Source: Rhodobacter sp. TJ_12
Lineage (GTDB): Bacteria > Pseudomonadota > Alphaproteobacteria > Rhodobacterales > Rhodobacteraceae
Direction: 5' to 3'
Assembly (NCBI RefSeq): GCF_020023995.1
Contig: NZ_NRRD01000004.1
Location: 124,001-188,000, forward strand
Length of the DNA stretch: 64,000 nt
Positions within the stretch are counted from its first letter, which is position 1; each line of letters begins with the position of its first letter. The translations under genes and the position numbers were made by a program. The notes under the pieces are model-generated. The model was not told where the DNA came from. It saw nothing but the letters and a program-made list of their open reading frames with translations, and made no database searches. This document shows, piece after piece, positions 8,928 through 15,418 of this stretch.

Positions 8928-9032
8928 GATGCATTCGACGCCGCGCCGATTATCTTTGCCGCGCCCTGCCCCATGTTGAAGGCCATTGGCCGCTTTGCGG
9001 CCGCATCCCCCATTCCAACAAGAGGCGTGCCC

Positions 9033-10235
9033 ATGTGCCAAGCGTGTAATGATAAGATCGAACTTCTAACCCGCGAGGGCGCGGATCGGCGCAATTTCCT
9101 GCGCGGCGGGGCGGCACTGGCCGCCGCACCGCTTGCCGCCTCTGCACTGGCCGGAACGGCCGCCGCGCAAGACAGCCAAAACACGCTTGAGGCCTCGGAG
9201 GTGCAAGCCTGGGCCACCAAGGACACCTCAGGCAGTTTTGCGCCGCAAATGATCAAACGCCGCGCCGCGGGGCCGAAAGATGTGGTGATCGAGATCATGT
9301 ATGCCTCGATCTGCCATTCGGACATTCACACCGCCCATGGCGATTGGGGGATGCCCAGCTTCCCGCTGGTGCCGGGCCATGAAATGGTGGGCCGCGTCAT
9401 CGGCGTCGGCGCCGAGGTGGTGAAATTCCGTGAAGGCGATTACGCAGGCGTCGGCTGCATGGTCGATAGCTGCGGCGAATGCGAAAACTGCCGCGCCGAC
9501 CGCGAACAAAACTGCCTCAACGGCACCACCTTTACCTATAATTCCGAAGACAAAGTCTCGGGCGGCGTCACCTATGGTGGTTATTCGAAAAAGATCGTCG
9601 TCACCGAAGATTTCGCCCTGCGCATCCCGCCGGGGGTCGATCTGGCCGGGTTCGCGCCGCTTTTGTGCGCGGGCATCACGACCTTTTCGCCGATCAACCA
9701 CTGGGATCTAAAACCCGGCGAGCGTTTCGGCGTGATCGGCATGGGCGGGCTGGGCCATATGGCGGTGAAACTGGCCGTCGCCAAAGGCGCGGAGGTTGTG
9801 GTGTTCACCACATCCGAAGACAAGATCGCTGATGCGAAAGCCTTTGGCGCGAAAGAGGCCTATCTGTGGACCGATGAAGCGGCCCTGGCGAAAAACCGCG
9901 CCAGCTTCGATCTGATGGTGTCGACGGTGCCGGTGGCCTATCCGATGCAGCAATTCATGAACCTGCTCAAGCTCGACAAGACGATGGTCAACGTTGGCGC
10001 GCTGTTCCCGATTGAAGGCGCGCAGGGCATGTTGATGGGTTTTGGCCGTCAAAGCCTTGCCGGGTCGATGATCGGCGGCATCGCGGAAACGCAGGCGGTG
10101 ATCGACTTTGCCGCCCATCACGGCATTGCGGCGGATTATGAAATGATCTCCCCCGATCAGATTGGGGAGGCGTTCAAGAAAGTGGTCAACAAAGAAGCCC
10201 GCTATCGCTATGTGATCGACATGACGAAAGCCTGA
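9033..10235 (+). CDS. Zinc-dependent alcohol dehydrogenase with a Tat signal
   Basis: The start is ATG at 9033, after AAGAGG. The 400-residue product begins MCQACNDK, then DRRNFLRGG, a twin-arginine motif, and an Ala-rich stretch ending near GTAAAQD (about residue 45), predicting folded export. The rest is a medium-chain dehydrogenase of the cinnamyl-alcohol/YahK type. It has ASICHSDIH with the catalytic-zinc Cys, PGHEMVG, the structural-zinc set CGECENCRADREQNC, and the nucleotide motif GMGGLGHMAVK. Members reduce aldehydes with NADPH. A cofactor-dependent dehydrogenase carrying a Tat signal is unusual, since cofactor regeneration in the periplasm is unclear. It lies divergent from LysR and upstream of a secreted cyclophilin-like gene. 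Confidence 0.88.
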   Translation: MCQACNDKIELLTREGADRRNFLRGGAALAAAPLAASALAGTAAAQDSQNTLEASEVQAWATKDTSGSFAPQMIKRRAAGPKDVVIEIMYASICHSDIHTAHGDWGMPSFPLVPGHEMVGRVIGVGAEVVKFREGDYAGVGCMVDSCGECENCRADREQNCLNGTTFTYNSEDKVSGGVTYGGYSKKIVVTEDFALRIPPGVDLAGFAPLLCAGITTFSPINHWDLKPGERFGVIGMGGLGHMAVKLAVAKGAEVVVFTTSEDKIADAKAFGAKEAYLWTDEAALAKNRASFDLMVSTVPVAYPMQQFMNLLKLDKTMVNVGALFPIEGAQGMLMGFGRQSLAGSMIGGIAETQAVIDFAAHHGIAADYEMISPDQIGEAFKKVVNKEARYRYVIDMTKA

Positions 10236-10288
10236 TTGCGCTGCCGGGGCAGCCCCTGCCCCGGCCCCATATTAAGAAAGGAGCCGCC

Positions 10289-10738
10289 ATGTATCGCCGC
10301 GCGTTTCTGTGCCTTGCGCTTTTGGCGTTTGGCTGGGCCGGGCCGATGCAGGCCGAGCCCTCTGCCGCTGAGGATGCACCGACCATGACCAAAATCCGCG
10401 TAATTTTGCCCGATGCCACGCTGACCGCCACGCTTGACGATACCGCCGCAGGCCGCAGTTTCGCGGCTCTTTTGCCGCTGGATCTGACACTCGAGGATTA
10501 CCACGGGATCGAGAAAATTTCGGACCTGCCCGGCAAGCTCGATACCACGGGCGCACCGCGCGCCTACAAGCCTGAAACCGGCGACATCACGCTTTATGCG
10601 CCTTGGGGCAATCTGGCGATTTTCATCAAGCCGTTTTCAAGCTCGGCGGGGCTGGTGCGGCTGGGCGCCTTTGAAGGCACGATTGCGCCGCTGAAAAAAT
10701 CTGGCGCGCTGTCGGCCCGGTTTGAACTGGCCGAGTAA
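10289..10738 (+). CDS. Secreted cyclophilin-like fold protein
   Basis: The 149-residue product starts with a Sec signal peptide (about residues 1-22, ending MQAEP). The mature part runs from IRVILPDATLTATLDDTAAGRSFAALLP, split over the first strands, through LEDYHGIEKISDLP to YAPWGNLAIF and the C-terminal LGAFEG segment. This pattern belongs to the small cyclophilin-like domain family often found beside cupin, CMD and reductase genes. Prolyl isomerase activity is not established for it. It follows the Tat-exported dehydrogenase by 53 bp and is probably co-transcribed. A bidirectional terminator follows. Confidence 0.82.
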   Translation: MYRRAFLCLALLAFGWAGPMQAEPSAAEDAPTMTKIRVILPDATLTATLDDTAAGRSFAALLPLDLTLEDYHGIEKISDLPGKLDTTGAPRAYKPETGDITLYAPWGNLAIFIKPFSSSAGLVRLGAFEGTIAPLKKSGALSARFELAE

Positions 10739-10755
10739 ACGCGCCGGAACCGCAT

Positions 10756-10791
10756 AAAAACCGGGGCCGCCGTTGGGCAGCCCCGGTTTTT
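10756..10791. terminator. Bidirectional terminator between convergent genes
   Basis: AAAAACCGGGGC and GCCCCGGTTTTT make a 12-bp stem with A and T runs on both sides. It lies between the cyclophilin-like gene (plus) and the exported cupin (minus), and serves both. Confidence 0.8.
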
Positions 10792-10803
10792 GTTTAGCTG
10801 CGC

Positions 10804-11259
10804 TTACTCGGCGTATTCGGCGTCGGTCACGTGCTCGCTCCAGGTCACGGCAGACCCATCGACCGTTTGCTGAATGGCCAGATGGGTCATGGACGTGGTC
10901 GCGGTCGCGCCGTGCCAATGCTCCACCCCCGGCGGGCACCACACGACATCACCCGCTTGGATCAGCTGTTTTTCCTGCCCACGCTCTTGCACCCACCCGC
11001 TGCCCGCGGTCACGATCAGCTTTTGGCCTGCCGGATGGGTATGCCACGCAGCCCGCGCGCCGGGCAGGAACGTCACCTCCCCCGCGCTGACATCGCCCAT
11101 ATCCGGGCCAAAGACCGGTGCGACCAAAGCCGTCCCGGTGAAAAACTCGGACGAGCCAAGCTGCGCCGCGCGGCTTTCGGCCGGGGTAACGGTCATGTCT
11201 TGGGCGAAGGCGGCGGGGGCCGCAAGCAACAGCGCAAAGGTCGCGAGGTGAAGTTTCAT
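10804..11259 (-). CDS. Exported cupin protein of the mandelonitrile-lyase-like type
   Basis: The ATG at 11259 opens a Sec signal peptide ending PAAFAQD (about residue 20), so the 151-residue product is periplasmic. The mature cupin closely parallels the cytosolic cupin at 5880-6275. It keeps [10 protein letters not shown] with the His-x-His...Gln ligand set, GDVVW, VEHWHGA with the later His ligands, and THLAIQQTVDG near the end. WFTGTVR of the cytosolic copy becomes FFTGTAL here. The two share enough to be ancient paralogues placed in different compartments. Metal binding is likely; the reaction is unknown. It is convergent with the cyclophilin-like gene. Confidence 0.86.
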   Translation of the reverse strand: MKLHLATFALLLAAPAAFAQDMTVTPAESRAAQLGSSEFFTGTALVAPVFGPDMGDVSAGEVTFLPGARAAWHTHPAGQKLIVTAGSGWVQERGQEKQLIQAGDVVWCPPGVEHWHGATATTSMTHLAIQQTVDGSAVTWSEHVTDAEYAE

Positions 11260-11460
11260 CTGGTGATCTCCCTTGAACGTCAAGCGGCCCTTCGGCCGGC
11301 AGACGGGCGCCGCCCGCTTGCGAAAGATCAGCTAGCCCGGCAGGCGGGGCAAAAAATGCCGCCAAACCGGATGCATTCATGAGTGGATTTCACGAAACCC
11401 AACACGCGGCTGCGCGCTGCACGCCCGCCGCTAAACGGGGGGCACGGCAGGCCGCACGGC

Positions 11461-11489
11461 AAAAGGGGGGCGCATGGGCCACGCCCCCC
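11461..11489 (-). terminator. Intrinsic terminator after the SoxR-linked dehydrogenase
   Basis: On the minus strand GGGGGGCG and CGCCCCCC arms are followed by TTTT. The hairpin begins 30 bases downstream of the short-chain dehydrogenase stop. Confidence 0.7.
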
Positions 11490-11518
11490 TTGCAGATCCG
11501 GCCGGAAGGCCGAACCTG

Positions 11519-12247
11519 TTACCAGGGCAGCGCGCCCTGATCGTTGAAGAAGCCGCCGGTCGGGCCGTCGTCTTCCAAAAGCGCCATTTGCAAGATCACC
11601 ACTGCCGCTTGATCCACGGTCCGATCGGGCATGAAATTCGTCGCCGCTGTCGCGGTGTAGCCCGGGCAAATCGCGTTCACCTTGATCCCTTTGTCGGCCA
11701 GCGCCTTGGCATAGCCAACCGTCAGCGCGTTGACCGCCGCTTTCGAGGCCGCATAGGTCGGCATGATCTTGTCGTGGTGGTCCCAAGCCGGATCATGGCG
11801 CAGCCCGAAGGAGGCCAGCTCCGACGACACGTTGACAATCCGCGGCGCGGCGCTTTGTTCCAAAAGCGGCACCATCGCCTCGGTCAAACGCAGCCCGCCC
11901 ACGACGTTGATCGCCAGCGTCTGCTCCATCTTTTCAACCATGCTCATGCCCGGCACGTAATCCAGCCCGACCCCGGCATTGTTCACCAAAATATCGATAT
12001 GGCCATAATCGCCTTGCAGTTTTTCGGCCAAGGCCGCCACGCTCATGGCATCGGTGACATCAAGCTGCACCGGGGTGACCGAGCCGCCCTCGGCCACAAG
12101 CGGCGCGGCGGCCTCTTCGCCCGCCTTCAGGTCGCGGCACCCCAACAGCACATGCACGCCCGCGCGCGACAGCCCCGCAGCCACCGCCGCGCCAATGCCC
12201 CGGTTGGCGCCGCTGACCAGCGCGATTTTTTGCTCTTTGTCTGACAT
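11519..12247 (-). CDS. Short-chain dehydrogenase/reductase
   Basis: A classical SDR of 242 residues starting at ATG 12247. The cofactor motif SGANRGIGAAVA is at residues 12-23, NNAGVG lies near 90, and the catalytic Ser, Tyr and Lys are in VSSELAS and YAASKAAVNAL. An Arg in the first acidic/basic strand (CRDLKAG) suggests NADP(H). It resembles the carbonyl-reductase-type SDRs that act on reactive carbonyls. Its promoter contains a SoxR box in a 19-bp spacer, and soxR is divergent. I therefore infer induction by redox-cycling compounds. The coding frame continues upstream of this ATG, but that part overlaps the promoter. Confidence 0.92.
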   Translation of the reverse strand: MSDKEQKIALVSGANRGIGAAVAAGLSRAGVHVLLGCRDLKAGEEAAAPLVAEGGSVTPVQLDVTDAMSVAALAEKLQGDYGHIDILVNNAGVGLDYVPGMSMVEKMEQTLAINVVGGLRLTEAMVPLLEQSAAPRIVNVSSELASFGLRHDPAWDHHDKIMPTYAASKAAVNALTVGYAKALADKGIKVNAICPGYTATAATNFMPDRTVDQAAVVILQMALLEDDGPTGGFFNDQGALPW

Positions 12248-12357
12248 TACCCTGTCTGCTCCGTGTCTTGCGCGACGCGGGAGCCTTGCGCCCGGTCCGC
12301 CACAGTCCACCCCGGCAGTCCTCTGTCCGGGGGGCTTGCACCCACAAGCCGACACGC

Positions 12358-12388
12358 TTTATAAAACCTCAAGTTAAGTTGAGGTCAA
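12358..12388 (-). promoter_or_regulatory. SoxR box inside a 19-bp promoter spacer
   Basis: The palindrome CCTCAAGTTAAGTTGAGG at 12367-12384 differs by one base from the known soxS operator. On the minus strand it lies between TTGACC (12383-12388) and TATAAA (12358-12363). The spacing is exactly 19 bases, the long spacer that MerR-type activators need. It faces the short-chain dehydrogenase and also lies 16 bp upstream of the soxR start, so autoregulation is likely. Confidence 0.85.
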
Positions 12389-12400
12389 GGACGGAATCGC

Positions 12401-12898
12401 ATGCCCGCAGCGACAAATGCGCCCAACAGGAAATCCCGCCGGGCCCCGGCGGCGGTGTTAAGCGTTGGGCAGGTGGCCGCGCGGGCCGGGGTGGCCGTTT
12501 CGACGCTTCATTTTTACGAGAAAAAAGGGCTGATTGCGGCCTTGCGCAGTTCGGGCAACCAGCGCCGCTATGCGCGTGATGTGCTGCGCCGGATCGCGGT
12601 CATCCGCGTGGCGCAGGATCTGGGATTTTCGCTCACGGAAATCGCCGCGCTGTTGCGCCCTTTCCCACCCGACAAAACCCCCGATGTGCATGAGGTGCGC
12701 GAGATGGTGGCAGGCTGGAAAGCGGCGATTCAGGCGCGCATCGACGGGCTGAGCGAATTGCGCGATACGCTGGATGGCTGCATTGGCTGCGGCTGCCTGT
12801 CGAAGGAAATCTGCCCGCTGCGCAACCCCGATGATGCGCTGGCGCGCAAAGGCACCGGGGCGGTGTTGCTGGGCGCAGGCCGGGCGCAAGCGGAATAA
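12401..12898 (+). CDS. soxR: Redox-sensitive transcriptional activator SoxR
   Basis: A MerR-family regulator of 165 residues. The helix-turn-helix is at about residues 20-60 (LSVGQVAARAGVAVSTLHFY, then KKGLI), followed by a dimerisation helix. The [2Fe-2S] ligands are Cys127, Cys130, Cys132 and Cys138 in CIGCGCLSKEICPLRNP, matching the spacing of the E. coli protein. The cluster is oxidised by redox-cycling drugs, which switches on target promoters. The only target box seen here is in its own divergent region, in front of a short-chain dehydrogenase; no soxS gene is present, as is usual outside enterics. Confidence 0.97.
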   Translation: MPAATNAPNRKSRRAPAAVLSVGQVAARAGVAVSTLHFYEKKGLIAALRSSGNQRRYARDVLRRIAVIRVAQDLGFSLTEIAALLRPFPPDKTPDVHEVREMVAGWKAAIQARIDGLSELRDTLDGCIGCGCLSKEICPLRNPDDALARKGTGAVLLGAGRAQAE

Positions 12899-12960
12899 GG
12901 CTGGAACGCAGCCCGCCAAAGGCGTAAACTCTACCCCGTCACGCAAGCACGGAGGGATCG

Positions 12961-12999
12961 ATGTTGGATCTTGTAAGCCTCCGGGCCGGGGCCGTTTAA
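12961..12999 (+). CDS. Possible 12-codon leader ORF upstream of rsgA
   Basis: ATG at 12961 has GGAGG five bases before it and encodes 12 residues (MLDLVSLRAGAV) before TAA. It lies in the 190-bp gap between soxR and rsgA. The strong ribosome site is the only support; it may be chance. Confidence 0.2.
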   Translation: MLDLVSLRAGAV

Positions 13000-13088
13000 G
13001 CGGAAAGTTCCGCGACCGCCTCGCCCACCTGACCTGTTCGCGGCGCCGCTTTGGCGCCCTTCTTTCAGTGTCTTGCGAGGATATTCCC

Positions 13089-14123
13089 TTGACCGATCTT
13101 GATACGCTCGCCGCTCTTGGCTGGGCGCCCGACTTCTTGCGCCAGCTTACGCTTGAAGAGCTTTCTGTTTTAACCCCGTGCCGCGTGGCCGCCGTGCACC
13201 GCGACCGCGTCTCCGCCCTTTGCCCCGGCGGCCCGGTCAGCTTGCACCCGCCCGCCGATCTTACGACCGGTGACATTGCCGTTGGCGATTGGGCCCTTTG
13301 TCTGGGCAACCAACTGGTGCGGCTGCTGACCCGGCGCACGCTTTTGGCGCGCCGCGCGGCGGGCACCGGGGTGCAACGGCAATTGATCGCGGCCAATGTC
13401 GACAGCTTGTTCATCGTCAGTTCCTGCAATGCCGATTTTAACCCGGCACGGCTGGAACGGTATCTGGCGCTTGCCCGCGCGGCCAATGTGGCGCCGGTGA
13501 TCGTGCTGAGCAGGGCCGATCTGAGCGCCGCGCCCGATCATTGGCAAGATCGCGCGGCGGCGGTGGACCGGCGCGTGCCGGTGGTGATGGTGGATGCGCG
13601 CGCGCCCGGCACGGCATTGGCCGATTGGTGCGGGCGCGGGCAAACGGTGGCGCTGCTCGGCTCGTCTGGTGTGGGTAAGACCACGCTGGCCAATGCGCTG
13701 ACCGGAGGCACCGCGGCGACGGGCGAAATCCGCGAAGATGACGCCAAGGGCCGCCACACCACAACGGAGCGGCAATTGCGGGCGATGGCGGCCGGGGGCT
13801 GGCTGATCGACACCCCCGGCATGCGGGCGCTGCGGCTCAGCGATGCCGCCGAGGGGATTGCCACCACCTTCGACGAAATTGAAACGCTGGCGCAAAGCTG
13901 CCGCTTTGGCGATTGCAGCCATGACCCCGAACCGGGATGTGCGGTGCAAGCGGCCATTGCGGCGGGGACGCTGGACCCGGCGCGGCTAGAACGCTGGCAC
14001 AAGCTGCAACGCGAGGATCGGCACAATTCCGAAACCTTGGCCGAGGCTCATGCGCGCGACCGTGCCTTTGGCAAGATGGTGCGCACTGTGATGCGAGACA
14101 AAACCAAGCGGCGCGGCGGCTAG
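13089..14123 (+). CDS. rsgA: Ribosome small subunit-dependent GTPase A
   Basis: RsgA is a circularly permuted GTPase that checks late 30S subunit maturation. The order of motifs is the permuted one: N-terminal OB-fold, G4-like LSRAD, then the G1 P-loop GSSGVGKTT, and DTPGMR as G3. The C-terminal zinc finger is CRFGDCSHDPEPGC. I chose the TTG at 13089 (344 residues), with a GAGGA site about 9 bases upstream. No ATG or GTG lies near, and the frame extends upstream into soxR without a plausible start. It ends in a Lys/Arg-rich tail. Confidence 0.92.
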   Translation: MTDLDTLAALGWAPDFLRQLTLEELSVLTPCRVAAVHRDRVSALCPGGPVSLHPPADLTTGDIAVGDWALCLGNQLVRLLTRRTLLARRAAGTGVQRQLIAANVDSLFIVSSCNADFNPARLERYLALARAANVAPVIVLSRADLSAAPDHWQDRAAAVDRRVPVVMVDARAPGTALADWCGRGQTVALLGSSGVGKTTLANALTGGTAATGEIREDDAKGRHTTTERQLRAMAAGGWLIDTPGMRALRLSDAAEGIATTFDEIETLAQSCRFGDCSHDPEPGCAVQAAIAAGTLDPARLERWHKLQREDRHNSETLAEAHARDRAFGKMVRTVMRDKTKRRGG

Positions 14124-14144
14124 ACAGGCCGTTTCAGCATGCAA

Positions 14145-14185
14145 GCCCCGGGCATGGCCTCACCCCCAGCCCGGGGCGATCTTTT
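14145..14185 (+). terminator. Terminator after rsgA
   Basis: GCCCCGGGC and GCCCGGGGC form a 9-bp stem followed by GATCTTTT. It lies between rsgA and the convergent crtA. Confidence 0.55.
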
Positions 14186-14196
14186 GGGCCCGGAAG

Positions 14197-14928
14197 TTAA
14201 GCGGCCGAGGCCACCCCTTCGAAGACCAGCCCCGCCAACGGATCGGCCCCGTTCCATGTGCCCTCAGACCCGATCACGCGCAGCCGGGCATACATATCCT
14301 CGGTGAACCATTTGTCGTCATAGGCCGAGCGGATGGCCTTGCCATGCGGGGTTTCGCCCCGCGCAAAGGCATCCATCGTCGCGCGATTGGGCCAAATCGA
14401 GAAGGTCATCTGGAAGAACAGCGGAAATTCACCAAGCCCAAGCTTGAAGCGCACATTGGGATCGGCGCCGATCATCGTCTGGATTTTCGGCACCCGGCTC
14501 CAGAACGCCACCGCCGACCCCGGGCGCACCTGCGCGCGCGTCAGCGCGACCACCGGGCCATCGGGCGTGCTGGCATCATCGGGCACCGGGCGCAGACGTT
14601 CGGCACCGCCCCATTGGCCACGCGCCCGCGTCGGCTCCATGAACACGGTCCAGCTTTCGGCGGCGCGGCGGCGATAAGCATTGAAGAACGGATGGGTCAT
14701 CACCTGCATGCGTGCGGTTTCCGCATCGGGCCAGACCGTCAAGATGCCCCAAACGGCGGTGTTCGGGATCGGGGTGAAGCCTTCTTGGGTGCCCGACCCC
14801 ATCAGTCGGTAAAACTCCAGCCCCTCCATCCGCGACAAAGACCAATGGCCCAGCGCCATTTGCCCCACGGCCCACAAGCGGTCCATCACTTTTGGAAAAC
14901 GGAAAACGGTCAAGCAGACAACTTGCAT
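14197..14928 (-). CDS. crtA: Spheroidene monooxygenase (CrtA-type)
   Basis: CrtA adds a keto group at C-2 of spheroidene, using molecular oxygen, and turns purple bacteria red in air. The ATG at 14928 gives 243 residues starting MQVVCLTVFRF, close to Rhodobacter CrtA. GFTPIPNTAVWGILTVW near residue 50 and the heme-domain-like FFQMTFSIWPN further on are also typical. An AGGGG site precedes the start. In Rhodobacter crtA normally sits in the photosynthesis gene cluster. Here it stands alone between rsgA and pflB, so it may be a paralogue or a detached copy. Related proteins also occur in non-phototrophs. Confidence 0.88.
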   Translation of the reverse strand: MQVVCLTVFRFPKVMDRLWAVGQMALGHWSLSRMEGLEFYRLMGSGTQEGFTPIPNTAVWGILTVWPDAETARMQVMTHPFFNAYRRRAAESWTVFMEPTRARGQWGGAERLRPVPDDASTPDGPVVALTRAQVRPGSAVAFWSRVPKIQTMIGADPNVRFKLGLGEFPLFFQMTFSIWPNRATMDAFARGETPHGKAIRSAYDDKWFTEDMYARLRVIGSEGTWNGADPLAGLVFEGVASAA

Positions 14929-15418
14929 GAAAAACCCCTGTGGCTGAACTTGGCCCACCTTTCCGCTTTGCCCCCCAAAAGGAAAGCGTCGTGCCCAGGC
15001 TAAAGCCGCGGCATATTGCCTAGGGCAGCGCCAAACGCCCCTGCCCCCGCGAGTCAGGCGCGCTGCCCGCCACGCAACGATATGTCCGAAAGACACGCTG
15101 TAGAGAAAGATTCTACAGTGACCACATTTTCTTTCGCCACCCCGACAAGACGAGTAACATTCTTGTCATTCCGTTACCGCAAACCTGCCCCGCGCGCAGG
15201 TCTAACGTATTGATTTTGTTTCATTTCATAAAATGACCCGAGGTCAAGATTTCTTGCTTCACTGGTCTGTTTAAGTTACCAAAAATGCATCTGGAGGTCT
15301 CTCCACCAAGCGCCAAGGCATCCACTCTGCCGCAACGGTGCCCCTCAGGCGAGCTTCCCCACTCCGACCGCTCAGGCCGTAAGCGGGCGCTTTGCGCCCG
15401 GCAGGAAAGGACTGCCCA
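14929..15418. promoter_or_regulatory. crtA-pflB divergent intergenic region
   Basis: This 490-bp gene-free stretch holds three dyads. The first has arms CTGTAGA and TCTACAG (15098-15118, 7-base spacer). The second has TCATTT and AAATGA (15221-15236). The third has TGAC and GTCA (15234-15246, 5-base spacer). The first gives TGT-N13-ACA, one base too long for the PpsR/CrtJ consensus; the third is one base too long for an FNR box. Either or all may bind redox regulators. No coding sequence is seen. Confidence 0.4.

Noticed and set aside
7862-9325. A 487-residue version of the LysR regulator
   Set aside because: The extra N-terminal part overlaps the divergent dehydrogenase gene and its promoter; ATG 8791 with AAGGAG gives the normal length.
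15098-15118. PpsR/CrtJ binding site near crtA
   Set aside because: The spacing is TGT-N13-ACA, one base longer than the known TGT-N12-ACA, so the site is reported only as a dyad.
15234-15246. FNR/FnrL box upstream of pflB
   Set aside because: The half sites TGAC and GTCA are separated by five bases instead of the four expected between TTGAC-type half sites.
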